DNA of 64,000 nucleotides from Streptomyces sp. TLI_105 (GTDB lineage: Bacteria > Actinomycetota > Actinomycetes > Streptomycetales > Streptomycetaceae), in assembly GCF_900105415.1 (NCBI RefSeq), contig NZ_FNSM01000001.1, positions 8,130,001 to 8,194,000 on the forward strand. The letters run 5' to 3'. This document shows, in pieces, positions 45,657 to 53,695 of the stretch (within the stretch, counting starts at the first letter, position 1; every line of letters begins with the position of its first letter). Position numbers and translations under genes: made by a program. The notes beneath the pieces were generated by a model. The model was given only the letters and a program-made list of their open reading frames with translations. It was not told where the DNA came from and made no database searches.

Positions 45657-46868
45657 TCAGACGTCGAGTTCGACGTCCGTGAGCGGGTAGGCCACGCAGG
45701 AGTGGGTGTAGCCGGCCGGCGGGTCCGACAGGCGCAGCCGGGCCTCCTCGGCGTTGTGGACGGCGCCCTTGACGACCCGGAGACGGCAGAGGCCGCACTC
45801 GCCCGACCGGCACGCCGCCTCGGTGCGGATGCCGGCGTCCTCCAGGGCGTCGAGCAGGGGGCGGCCGCGGCGGGTGCGGAAGGTGGCGCCGCGGGCGGTG
45901 ACCGAGACCTCCTCGGCGGCGTCCGTGCCGGCGGGCCAGTGGGCCTGCCGGGTGGGGTCGGCGGGTGCGCCGTTGGCCTCGAAGCGGACGCGGCGGCGAG
46001 GATGGCCGAGGGCGGTGAGCTGGTCGAGGGCGTACGGGTAGAGGGCCTGCGGCCCGCACACGTACACCATGCGTCCGTCGAGAGGCCCGGCGAGAGCGTG
46101 GATCAGCCCGGCGGTGAGGAGACCCGTGGGGCCGGCCCATGCGGTGTCCGGGTCCTGGACGACGTGGTCGACCCGGATGCGGGGGTCATCGGCGGCGAGC
46201 GCGTCGAGTTCCTCGCGGAACACGATGTCGCCGAGGTCGCGCGAGCCGTAGAGGAGGTGGAAGCGGCGCGCCAGACCGCGGTCGACGATCTCGCGGATCA
46301 TGCTCATGGCAGGGACGACACCGGAGCCGCCGGCCAGGAAGACGAGGTCGTCGCCGTGGAAGAGCGGGTTGTGGTGGAAGGTGCCGAGGGGCCCGCTGGT
46401 GGTCAGCGGGTCGCCCACGGCGAGGCTGTCGACGAGACGGTTGCTGATCCGCCCGCCGGGGACCCGGCGCACCGTCAGGTCGTAGTGGCCGAGCCGCGCG
46501 GGGCTGGAGGAGATCGCGTACGGGCGGCTGGTGCCGTCCGTGTACACCGCCACGTACTGCCCGGCGAGGAAGGGCGGCAGGTCGCCGCCGTCGGGGCGGC
46601 GCAGCCGGAAGGTACGGGTGCTCGGCGTCTCCTCGACGGCCTCGGAGACCACGAGGTCGAGCCGTTTGGGGTGGTACGTGTCGATCGTGCGGCGCGTCCG
46701 GAGGACGGGGTCGTCGGTACGGATCTCGTGCGACGCGCTGTCGTGTGACGCGCTCTCATGCGCCGCGATCTCGTGCGACGAGGTGTCGTGTGGGGCGGCC
46801 TCCCGGGAGGCGATCTCGCCCTCGATCCGTTCGGCGCCGTCGAAGAGGGCGGCGAGGGGGTGCTTCAC
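45657..46868 (-). CDS. 2Fe-2S/FAD oxidoreductase (ferredoxin reductase type) with His-rich repeat linker
   Basis: A 403-residue electron-transfer protein. Order: N-terminal tail with five copies of a five-residue repeat (HDTSS, HEIAA, HESAS, HDSAS, HEIRT, about 27-51), a ferredoxin-reductase FAD domain (RPYAISSSPARLG), an NAD domain (FLAGGSGVVPAMSM and YVCGPQALYPYAL), and a plant-type 2Fe-2S domain with CRSGECGLC and a distal Cys in YTHSCVAYPL. It probably passes electrons from NAD(P)H to a partner, perhaps the adjacent CrtI-like flavoprotein. GTG 46868 has GGAGAG upstream. Confidence 0.88.
   Translation of the reverse strand: MKHPLAALFDGAERIEGEIASREAAPHDTSSHEIAAHESASHDSASHEIRTDDPVLRTRRTIDTYHPKRLDLVVSEAVEETPSTRTFRLRRPDGGDLPPFLAGQYVAVYTDGTSRPYAISSSPARLGHYDLTVRRVPGGRISNRLVDSLAVGDPLTTSGPLGTFHHNPLFHGDDLVFLAGGSGVVPAMSMIREIVDRGLARRFHLLYGSRDLGDIVFREELDALAADDPRIRVDHVVQDPDTAWAGPTGLLTAGLIHALAGPLDGRMVYVCGPQALYPYALDQLTALGHPRRRVRFEANGAPADPTRQAHWPAGTDAAEEVSVTARGATFRTRRGRPLLDALEDAGIRTEAACRSGECGLCRLRVVKGAVHNAEEARLRLSDPPAGYTHSCVAYPLTDVELDV
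46722..46796 (-). repeat. five tandem 15-bp units encoding His-Asp/Glu pentapeptides
   Basis: On the minus strand five 15-bp units, each beginning CAC/CAT GAC/GAG, encode HDTSS, HEIAA, HESAS, HDSAS and HEIRT. They lie in the N-terminal extension of the 2Fe-2S oxidoreductase. Confidence 0.8.
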
Positions 46869-46911
46869 GGTGCTCTCCGTGTTCTCCGCGGGGTGCGGTC
46901 GGCGGCGGGGA

Positions 46912-48399
46912 TCAGGCGGCCAGGGACCGGACGAGACGGCGGGCCACGCGCGCACCCGCTTCGAGGGCCGGCTGGAAGCCGCCCATGGAGGACCACGAGC
47001 CCGCCAGGTGGAGTCCGGGCACGTGGCTGCGGCGCTCGCTGTCGCGGAACTGCCAGCTGTCGGTGGCGTCCTGGTCGTAGCCGTAGATCGCGCCGCCGGG
47101 GTGGCCGAGGTAGCGGGCCAGGGTCAGCGGCGTGGCGACGTCGACCTCCTCGATCGCGTCCCGGATGCCCGGGGTGATGTGCTCGACGAGGTCGAGGAGC
47201 GTCTGCGCGTAGTCGTACTTCACGCGCGCGTACGCCTCGGCGGGGACCGCGTCCCACGCGTCGGCGTACTGCAGCGTCATCAGGCTCACGTGCGTGGCAC
47301 CGGCGGGGGCGAAGCCGATGGGCGCCACGTCGTACGAGCTGACGCAGACGCCCCGGACCGGCTCCAGGGAGCGCATGGAGGCGTAGGTCCGGTCGTGGTC
47401 GGTGTCGACGTTGACGAAACTGGTGCTGGTGGTGAAGCCGAGCTCGGCCGGAGTCGCGTCGAGGCCCATGTGCAGCACGAAGCCCGACACCCCCAGGCGG
47501 CGGCTCGCCAGGTCGGCGCGGACGGCGCCGGGGAGATCGGCCCCTTCGAGCATGCCGTAGGTGACCGGCAGGGAGGCGTTGGAGACGACGTCGGCGGCGC
47601 CGACCTCCTCGCCGTCGTCGAGGCGCACGCCGACGACCCGCCCGCCGCGGGTCAGCACGGCCTCGACGGCGGTGTGGAAACGCACCTCACCGCCCGCCCG
47701 GAGGAAGGCGCCCAGGAGCGCGGTGGACATCGCCTGCGAACCGCCTCGCACGTGCCAGGGCTTGAACTCGAAGTAGGCGAACAGCAGCATCGCCAGGTCC
47801 TGGAAGACCATCCGGGACGGGGGCTGACCGACGTACGTCCAGTAGACGGAGAGCACGGACTTGAGGTCCTCGTCCGTGAAGTGCTCGTCGAGCACGTCCT
47901 GAGCCGGACGCAGGGCCTGCCGGAAGAGGACCGGGTCGAGCTGCTCGGCCGGGGTGCCGCGCACCGCGGCGACCTGCCAGAAGGCGACGTTCCGCACGAG
48001 TTCGAAGAACCTCTCGACGCGGGCCCGGCTTCCCGGGAAGGCCTCCTCCAGGGCGTCGGCGGCGGCGCCCCACTCCGCCGGCAGGGTCACGTCGAACCGG
48101 CCGGGCACCACCACCCGGTACAGATCGTGCTCCCGTACGAAGTCCAGCTCGCCGGCGATGCCGAGCCGCTCGAACAGTCCGCGCAGCGAGAACGCCTGGC
48201 CCTCCGCCCCGATGCCGGAGAGCTGGTGCAGGGCCACCTCGAACTCGTACCGCCCCCGCCGGAAGGAGGTGGCGCAGCCGCCCGGCACGTTGTGCCGCTC
48301 GACCAGGAGGGTCCGTACCCCCGCCCGCTGGAGGGTGGCGGCCGCGGTCAGTCCGGCGTTTCCGGCGCCGATGACGACGGCGTCGTAGTCGCCGCTCAC
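46912..48399 (-). CDS. CrtI/phytoene desaturase-like FAD oxidoreductase
   Basis: A 495-residue flavoprotein. The dinucleotide motif is VVIGAGNAGLTAAATLQRAG at the N-terminus, followed by VPGGCATSFRRGRYEFEVAL and the substrate-region motif of carotenoid desaturases and retinol saturases. The C-terminus has PGLHLAGSWSSMGGFQPALE, typical of this superfamily. The product may desaturate or saturate an isoprenoid-like substrate. GTG 48399 overlaps the stop of the upstream SnoaL gene (GTGA), so the operon is translationally coupled. Confidence 0.88.
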   Translation of the reverse strand: MSGDYDAVVIGAGNAGLTAAATLQRAGVRTLLVERHNVPGGCATSFRRGRYEFEVALHQLSGIGAEGQAFSLRGLFERLGIAGELDFVREHDLYRVVVPGRFDVTLPAEWGAAADALEEAFPGSRARVERFFELVRNVAFWQVAAVRGTPAEQLDPVLFRQALRPAQDVLDEHFTDEDLKSVLSVYWTYVGQPPSRMVFQDLAMLLFAYFEFKPWHVRGGSQAMSTALLGAFLRAGGEVRFHTAVEAVLTRGGRVVGVRLDDGEEVGAADVVSNASLPVTYGMLEGADLPGAVRADLASRRLGVSGFVLHMGLDATPAELGFTTSTSFVNVDTDHDRTYASMRSLEPVRGVCVSSYDVAPIGFAPAGATHVSLMTLQYADAWDAVPAEAYARVKYDYAQTLLDLVEHITPGIRDAIEEVDVATPLTLARYLGHPGGAIYGYDQDATDSWQFRDSERRSHVPGLHLAGSWSSMGGFQPALEAGARVARRLVRSLAA

Positions 48400-48824
48400 G
48401 CCGGGTCCGCTTCGGCGGCCCCGGCGGCGGGGGCGGTGTCGAGGGCCTCGGCGGCGATGCGGTCGAACTGCGCCCCCATTGCCTCGGACAGCGCCTGCGC
48501 GGCGGAGAGCGGCCGGACCATGACCATGAAGTCGTCGATGAGGCCCTGCTCGTTCAGGTGGAGGAAGTCGCAGCCGGTGATCGCGCGGTCGCCGACGCGA
48601 GCCTCGAAGACGAGGGCGTGGTCGCGGCCGTCCTCGCCGGTGATCTCCCGGACGTAACGGAAGTCGGTGAAGACGCGGGACACCCCGCGCAGGATGGCCG
48701 CTGTCATCGCCTTGCCCGGGTAGGGCTTGAAGGCCACGGGGCTGGTGAAGAGGACGTCCTCGGCGAGGAGCGCCTCGATCGCCGCGTGGTCGTTCGCCTC
48801 GACGGCCTGACGGAAGGGCTTCAT
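48396..48824 (-). CDS. SnoaL-like (NTF2 fold) protein
   Basis: A 142-residue protein with the NTF2-like fold: FRQAVEANDHAAIEALLAED, VFTSPVAFKPYPGK and FVFEARVGDRAITGCDFLHL-type strands (VFEARVGDRAITG). SnoaL relatives are polyketide cyclases or limonene-epoxide-hydrolase-like enzymes, but small members also bind ligands. ATG 48824 has GGAGG 5 nt upstream; GTG 48836 is less likely. It is the first gene of the three-gene redox operon, preceded by an AT-rich palindrome. Confidence 0.82.
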   Translation of the reverse strand: MKPFRQAVEANDHAAIEALLAEDVLFTSPVAFKPYPGKAMTAAILRGVSRVFTDFRYVREITGEDGRDHALVFEARVGDRAITGCDFLHLNEQGLIDDFMVMVRPLSAAQALSEAMGAQFDRIAAEALDTAPAAGAAEADPA

Positions 48825-48846
48825 GGACGCCTCCACAGCTATTCAA

Positions 48847-48858
48847 CTAATTGATTAG
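48847..48858. promoter_or_regulatory. AT-rich inverted repeat upstream of redox operon
   Basis: CTAAT-TG-ATTAG (48847-48858) is an inverted repeat in an otherwise very GC-rich stretch, 22 bp before the SnoaL start. It resembles MarR/TetR-type operators. No such regulator gene is adjacent. Confidence 0.5.
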
Positions 48859-48918
48859 GTGGAGAGGAGGCTAGTGAGGCGAAGCGCCCCTGTCCAGGCC
48901 CGCGCGCGGTCGCGCAGG

Positions 48919-48956
48919 CCCGCACGCGCGCCCGGTCGTGCGGGCGCGCGTGCGGG
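48919..48956 (-). terminator. 15-bp hairpin terminator of DJ-1 gene
   Basis: CCCGCACGCGCGCCC (48919-48933) pairs perfectly with GGGCGCGCGTGCGGG (48942-48956), 8-nt loop, just past the DJ-1-type gene on the minus strand. Confidence 0.85.
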
Positions 48957-48978
48957 TCCGGTCCGTGCTGATGGAGGG

Positions 48979-49674
48979 TCAGCCCAGCTTCTTGAGCAGC
49001 TCGGCGGCGAGCGGGGCGGAGGAGGACGGGTTCTGGCCGGTGACCAGGTTGCCGTCGACGACCACGTGCGGCGCCCACGGCTCACCGACCTGGACGTCCA
49101 CACCGGCCTCGACGAGCCGGGTCTCCAGCAGCCACTTCGCCTTCTCGGCGAGGCCCGCCTGGGTCTCCTCGGCGTTGGTGAAGGCGGTGACCTTGCGGCC
49201 TGCGAAGGCGTTCGCGCCGTCGGCGTCGGTGGCGGCGAGAAGCGCGGCGGGGCCGTGGCACACGACGCCCAGGGGCTTGCCCGAGCGCAGGGTGTCGACC
49301 AGCAGCCTGCCGGAGGTGGCGTTCACGGCGAGGTCCTCCATGGGGCCGTGGCCGCCGGGGTAGAAGACGGCGTCGTAATGGGCCGGACGGGTGTCCTCCA
49401 GCCTGACGGGGTGCTGGATCTCGCCGATGGAGGCGAGCGCCGCGGCGACCTTGTCCGCGCCTTCCCGGCCCCCGTTGACCTCGGGGGCGAGACTGCCCGC
49501 GTCGACGGTGGGGACGACACCGCCGGGCGTGGCGACGACGACCTCGTGACCGGCGGCCTTGAACGCCTCGTACGGCGCGACGACCTCCTCGGCCCAGAAC
49601 CCGGTCGGGTGCTTGGTGCCGTCGGCCAGCGTCCAGTGGTCGACACCGGTCATCACGAAAAGGATCTTCGACAT
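48979..49674 (-). CDS. DJ-1/PfpI-family (Hsp31-like) protein
   Basis: A 231-residue class I glutamine amidotransferase-like protein. Segments are ILFVMTGVDHWTLADGTKHP, AVFYPGGHGPMEDLAV and the nucleophile elbow VVCHGPAALLAATDADG. Length and the N-terminal GVDHW...GFWAEE fit Hsp31/YhbO-type chaperone-glyoxalases, which repair or destroy glycated or methylglyoxal-modified molecules. ATG 49674 has GGAG 8 nt upstream. It may be under the AT-rich promoter at 49790-49860. Confidence 0.88.
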   Translation of the reverse strand: MSKILFVMTGVDHWTLADGTKHPTGFWAEEVVAPYEAFKAAGHEVVVATPGGVVPTVDAGSLAPEVNGGREGADKVAAALASIGEIQHPVRLEDTRPAHYDAVFYPGGHGPMEDLAVNATSGRLLVDTLRSGKPLGVVCHGPAALLAATDADGANAFAGRKVTAFTNAEETQAGLAEKAKWLLETRLVEAGVDVQVGEPWAPHVVVDGNLVTGQNPSSSAPLAAELLKKLG

Positions 49675-50075
49675 GAGGGAGCTCCAGGGGGTGACGGGCC
49701 CGACCGGGGCCCGGAAACGGGGGCGCGCACAGTGACCACTCTGGCCCGAGTGTCGTTCTCCGGCGAGATCGTCGGTGCGGCGACGTCCTCGACAGTAGGT
49801 CGGAGAGCCATAGGTATCCAATGAAGAAACCAATGCCTCCGATAGGAATCTCAATGGCTCCACGGGGAATACGCACACGCCGACTCCGGGCGATCCGTTT
49901 CCTGGGCCGACGAGTCGAAGGGCGGACCGGCGGTGGCCCCTCAGCGCACCGACACCCTCTGGGCCGAGGCCTGGCGCGCCACCCGGTGGCGGAGGCGGAC
50001 GACTCCTGAGCTGAAGGTGCGGGTCTCGACGAGTTCGAGATCGGTCGACGTTTGCTCCGCCTGTACGGTCAGGGG
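49675..50075. promoter_or_regulatory. AT-richer intergenic region upstream of DJ-1 gene
   Basis: This 401-bp gap has a less GC-rich patch (49790-49860) containing several short direct elements CCAATG, CCAATG and TCAATGG. They are spaced about 18-27 bp and could be binding sites for a stress regulator of the DJ-1 gene. I see no gene here. Confidence 0.4.
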
Positions 50076-50342
50076 ATGGATGCCGACCACCAGCCGACGC
50101 TCGATGAGATCGAAGAGCGCCTCGCCGCGCTTGTCGAGGGCCGTCTGACCCGGGACGAAGCCGACCGCTGGGCCGCGCGGTGGGTGACCGACGACGGGCT
50201 TGACTGGGACGACACGTCCTGGTGGGCGCTGGGCCTCCTCCACGGAATCGACCTTCCGGGGGACGAGAGCGGTGCCTGTCTGCACGACGACGAGCAGCTA
50301 CGCGCATGGCTCGCCGAACTGAGGAAACGCCGGGTGATGTGA
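50076..50342 (+). CDS. small hypothetical protein
   Basis: An 88-residue acidic, Trp-rich soluble protein with many charged residues (PTLDEIEERLAALVEGRLTR, RDEADRWAARWVTDDG and DDTSWWALGLLHGIDL). I do not recognise a family. ATG 50076 directly follows AGGGG, so either the transcript starts near here or the in-frame TTG at 50052 is used. Codon use fits a real gene. It is divergent from the DJ-1 gene and convergent with the ferredoxin gene. Confidence 0.55.
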   Translation: MDADHQPTLDEIEERLAALVEGRLTRDEADRWAARWVTDDGLDWDDTSWWALGLLHGIDLPGDESGACLHDDEQLRAWLAELRKRRVM

Positions 50343-50409
50343 GGCGGCCGAAGCCGCCGTCCCGGCCGCCGCCCTCGTCATGAGGCGCCAGGCCTCCCGA
50401 CTCGGCGTG

Positions 50410-50595
50410 TCAACGGAGGGTGATCGCCTGCACGGGGCAGGCGCGTGCCGCCTCGCGGACCAGTGTTCCGGTGCCGTCCTCCCGGCCCGGGACGACCGTC
50501 CCGAATCCGTCGTCGTCCTGGGTGAAGACGTCCGGGGAGGTCAGGGCGCACTGCCCCGCGCCGATGCAGACGTCCGCGTCGATCGACACGCGCAT
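50410..50595 (-). CDS. 3Fe-4S-type P450 ferredoxin
   Basis: A 61-residue ferredoxin. The Cys pattern VCIGAGQCALTSPDVF plus ACPVQAI gives three ligands (C-x5-C and a distal C-P), as in the [3Fe-4S] ferredoxins that feed cytochromes P450. It lies 38 bp after the P450 gene on the same strand and would deliver electrons to it. ATG 50595 (MRVSIDADVC) fits the family; ATG 50616 is possible. No ferredoxin reductase gene is adjacent. Confidence 0.87.
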   Translation of the reverse strand: MRVSIDADVCIGAGQCALTSPDVFTQDDDGFGTVVPGREDGTGTLVREAARACPVQAITLR

Positions 50596-50633
50596 GGGCA
50601 CCGCTTCCTTCGTCATGTTCCGCACCGCTCCTT

Positions 50634-51824
50634 TCACCATGTGACGGGGAGTTCGAGCATCCCCTGGATCGTGTCGCCCGGCTTGAACGGGATCTCCTCG
50701 GCCGGGACGGCCAGTCGGAGCCCCGGCAGCCGGCGCAGGAGCGTCCCGAGCGCGATCTCCAGTTCCGCGCGGGCGAGGTTCTGCCCGAGGCACTGGTGGA
50801 TGCCGAAACCGAACGCCACGTGATGGCGGGCGGACCGGGCCCAGTCGAGGGTGTCCGGGTCGCTGTACGCGGAGGCGTCCCTGTTGATGACCGAGGTGGA
50901 GAAGACCACGCCCTCGCCCGCCCGGATCACCGTCCCGGCGACATCGATGTCCTCCCGCGCGACCCGCAGCAGTCCGTCGGCGATCGACAGGAACCGCAAC
51001 AGCTCCTCGACGGCGGCCGGTACGAGCCCGGGGTCCGCCCGCAGCTCCGCCAGCCGCTCCGGGTGGCGCAGCAGGGTGTACGTGCCCAGGGAGATCATGT
51101 TCGCCGTGGTCTCGTGCCCGGCCACCAGCAGGATCGTGGCGAGCTGCACCAGTTCCTCGCGTTCGGGACCGCCGTTTTCGGACCCGCGTGCCACCAGGTC
51201 GTCGAGGACGCCGTCGCCGGGCTTCCGGCGCTTTCGGTCGATCAGGTCGCCGAGGTAGCCCTCCAGTTGGGCCAGCGCGTCCTCGGTGTCCGCCGCCGTC
51301 GGGCCGCGCAGCAGCCTCCGCGACTGCTCCTCGAAGAAGTCGTGGTCCGCGTACGGCACGCCGAGCAGGTCGCAGATGACGATCGACGGCACGGGCAGGG
51401 CGAACGCGCTCACCAGCTCCGCCGGCGGCCCCTGCGCCTCCACCGCGTCGAGGAGCCGGTCCACGGTCTCCTGGATGCGGGGCCGCAGGGTCTCGGCGCG
51501 CTTGAGGGTGAAGCTGGGGATCAACAGCCGCCGCTGGGCATTGTGCTCGGGGTCGTCCCAGCCGAGCAGCGCCGCGCGCCGGCGCCTGCGCACGGCCGTG
51601 GCGCGTTCCGTCGGCAGCGGGAAGTCGTCACGGGTCGAGTCGGTGGACAGCCGCTGGTCCGCGAGGAGCGAGCGGGCGGCCGCGTGTCCGGTGACGAGCC
51701 ACACCCGCCTTCCGTCCCACAGGGTGACCCGCGTCAGCGGGCGCTCCTCCTCGGTCCGGGGATAGGCGGTGGGCGGGTGGTAGGGGCAGGTCCGGTCCTG
51801 GGGGAACGCCACGGCTTTCGTCAC
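50634..51824 (-). CDS. cytochrome P450
   Basis: A 396-residue bacterial P450. The oxygen-binding I-helix is LLVAGHETTANMISL, the ExxR motif lies in AAVEELLRFL, and the haem-binding loop is FGFGIHQCLGQNLARAELEI with the axial Cys. It resembles CYP105-type monooxygenases that oxidise macrolides, drugs or natural products; the paired ferredoxin supports activity. A palindrome TGCCTCAGGCA (51881-51891) lies upstream. There is no biosynthetic core enzyme nearby, so a xenobiotic role is plausible. Confidence 0.94.
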   Translation of the reverse strand: MTKAVAFPQDRTCPYHPPTAYPRTEEERPLTRVTLWDGRRVWLVTGHAAARSLLADQRLSTDSTRDDFPLPTERATAVRRRRRAALLGWDDPEHNAQRRLLIPSFTLKRAETLRPRIQETVDRLLDAVEAQGPPAELVSAFALPVPSIVICDLLGVPYADHDFFEEQSRRLLRGPTAADTEDALAQLEGYLGDLIDRKRRKPGDGVLDDLVARGSENGGPEREELVQLATILLVAGHETTANMISLGTYTLLRHPERLAELRADPGLVPAAVEELLRFLSIADGLLRVAREDIDVAGTVIRAGEGVVFSTSVINRDASAYSDPDTLDWARSARHHVAFGFGIHQCLGQNLARAELEIALGTLLRRLPGLRLAVPAEEIPFKPGDTIQGMLELPVTW

Positions 51825-51880
51825 GGGGGCCTCGCTGGGGGCGCATCGACGGCAGGGACTGTGGTGCCGTCTCCACTACA

Positions 51881-51891
51881 TGCCTCAGGCA
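51881..51891 (-). promoter_or_regulatory. palindrome upstream of P450 gene
   Basis: TGCCT-C-AGGCA is a perfect 11-bp inverted repeat 57 bp upstream of the P450 start and could be an operator. The 258 bp between P450 and the next plus-strand gene holds no other feature. Confidence 0.35.
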
Positions 51892-52082
51892 CCTATCTGG
51901 TCTACGCACAGTTCGGCCATTCCACCGGAACGGGCGCGGCCCATACGGCGGGCGTTCTCATGAGGGGTTTCAGCCCGGGGCGTTGCGGTCCGAGGCGTTT
52001 CCCTCGGTTCCGGTGCGCCTCCACCGAGGCCGTTCCCGCGCACCCGCGGGCGGCCTGACGGGTGGCCGTAAACTCACCTGCC

Positions 52083-53123
52083 GTGGAAGAGATCTTCAGG
52101 CTCGGCGAGATCAGCTGCCCCTCGGGGGTCCTGGTCGTCGTCGACGGCGGCCATCTGGGGCTGTGGAGCGGGGAGCGGTCGCCGGCGGAGACCGACCCCG
52201 CCGTGCTGGGCATCGATGATCCGGCGATGGCCGCCGACGTGCGCGACTCGGTCGACTTCGCCGTCGTGGGCCCCGACGCCTCCGCAGCGGCCCGCGGCTT
52301 CGACCGGCAGCCGGGTGCCATGCTGTACGACATCCCGGCCTCCCGGGCGGCGGAGCTGGAGGCCGTGTTCGCCGAGCACTGCCGGACCGCGGGGCTCGAC
52401 GCCCGCCTGGAGGCGGTGCCCGGGCGTGAACCACATGCACAGCGGGCGCGGCGCACGGCCGCCGGAGGCGGTGGCGGCTTCCTGGTGTTCGGACTGCCCG
52501 TCGTCGCGGTGGGAGGAGTGCCCCGCGATCGTCGTCTGCCGGTGCGGGCTTCGCGCGTCGACTTCGGCGACGGCATCGGCCCTCGCTGGTCCGAGATGAG
52601 CGTACGGATGAGCGACGCCCGACCGGCGTCCACCGTGCGGTTGGGGGACATCGCTGTCGACTGGGCCCGCGTCCTCTTCGGAGATGCCGAGGCCCTGAAC
52701 GACTGGCAGCACGACGAGCCCGTGGACGGCCTGGCCGATGTCGCCTTCTGGGGGGCGGCCGCAGAGGAGGCCGCCGCCGTGTTCGGAGCGCCGGAACTGG
52801 GCGAGCCCGGCGAGGACGGTGTCCGGGGATGGACCGGACTGACCGTCCCGGAGGCGATCGAGAAGGCCCGCGCCGTGCAGAGCTGGAAGGAGGAGAAGGG
52901 GCTGCGCATGATGGTGGACTTCCGGCCCCACTCCCACCACTGGCAGGCCATGCGCCAGGTCCGTGCCTCCGACGTGGAGACCGGGACCGTGGACGTCGGC
53001 GACGCCCGACTGCTCTGCGCCATGACGAGCTGGGGCGACGGCTGGTTTCCGGTCTCGGCCGACCTGGATGCCACGGGCGCCCTGGTCGCGGTACGGGTGA
53101 GCTTCTCCGGAGCGAGCGAGTAG
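52083..53123 (+). CDS. conserved-looking hypothetical protein
   Basis: A 346-residue soluble protein. Visible features are an opening EEIFRLGEISCPSGVLVVVD, an acidic middle with GFDRQPGAMLYDIPAS, and a Trp/His-rich late part (VDFRPHSHHWQAMRQVRASD and SWGDGWFPVSADLDATG). The TAAACT hexamer at 52068-52073 is a good -10 about 9 nt before GTG 52083, suggesting a leaderless transcript. GTG 52062 is an alternative. I do not recognise the family; the final part reads like a SMI1/DUF4241-type fold but this is a guess. Confidence 0.6.
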   Translation: MEEIFRLGEISCPSGVLVVVDGGHLGLWSGERSPAETDPAVLGIDDPAMAADVRDSVDFAVVGPDASAAARGFDRQPGAMLYDIPASRAAELEAVFAEHCRTAGLDARLEAVPGREPHAQRARRTAAGGGGGFLVFGLPVVAVGGVPRDRRLPVRASRVDFGDGIGPRWSEMSVRMSDARPASTVRLGDIAVDWARVLFGDAEALNDWQHDEPVDGLADVAFWGAAAEEAAAVFGAPELGEPGEDGVRGWTGLTVPEAIEKARAVQSWKEEKGLRMMVDFRPHSHHWQAMRQVRASDVETGTVDVGDARLLCAMTSWGDGWFPVSADLDATGALVAVRVSFSGASE

Positions 53124-53190
53124 TTGCCGCGTCCGACGGGCGTCGTGACGTCGGGCCGCCCCCGGTCAGGGGGCGGAGGGGTGACGGCCG

Positions 53191-53478
53191 TCAGGCCGGT
53201 GGCGACAGAGGGATGACGGCCGTCAGGACCGTTCCCTCGCCCGGTGTCGATTCGATCATGAGCTCGCCGCCGAGCTGCCGGACACGCGCGCGCATGGCGG
53301 GCAGACCGTGGCCGCGTACACTCCCGGGTCTTTCGACGAGGTCGAAGCCGCGGCCGTCGTCGGCGATGTCCAGGACCACCTGGTCGTCCAGATGACTGGG
53401 GGTCAGCGCCGCCGTGCCGGCGTCGGCGTGCTCGCGGACGTTGGCGAGCGCGCCCTGGGCGCTCCGCAGTCGACGACG
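53191..53478 (-). pseudogene. C-terminal fragment of a NarL-type histidine kinase
   Basis: The minus strand encodes the last ~96 residues of a sensor kinase: an N-box-like AQGALANVREHADAGTA, the ATP lid DIADDGRGFDLV, the G-box HGLPAMRARVRQLGG, and ELMIESTPGEGT at the end. No sensor or phospho-His domain is present; similarity stops at about 53478, where a fragment on the other strand begins. It is a deletion remnant. Confidence 0.75.
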
Positions 53479-53483
53479 GCACG

Positions 53484-53672
53484 ATGACGGTCACCCGTGA
53501 CGCCCCGCCGCGCGCCTACGACTGCCGGCTCACCGTGGCACCGACCGCGTTCCTGCTGGTCTCCTTCCGACGCCTGCCGGTCTGGAAGGCGATCGCCCGC
53601 GGCCGGATGCGGGCCGACGGCCGCCGGCCCTGGCTCGCCCCCCGACTGGGCCGGCTCGTCGCCACACCCTGA
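53484..53672 (+). pseudogene. C-terminal fragment of a maleylpyruvate isomerase-like protein
   Basis: The plus strand encodes TVAPTAFLLVSFRRLPVWKA followed by IARGRMRADGRRPWLAPRLG, which resembles the C-terminal end of mycothiol-dependent maleylpyruvate isomerase-type (DinB-like) proteins. The DinB-like N-terminal part with its metal-binding His residues is missing. The ATG at 53484 is only the first start in what remains. Confidence 0.55.
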
Positions 53673-53695
53673 GCTCGTCGGTAACCTGCGTCATC

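Noticed and set aside
50796..52058. plus-strand frame opposite the P450 gene
   Set aside because: Antisense shadow of an unambiguous P450 gene.
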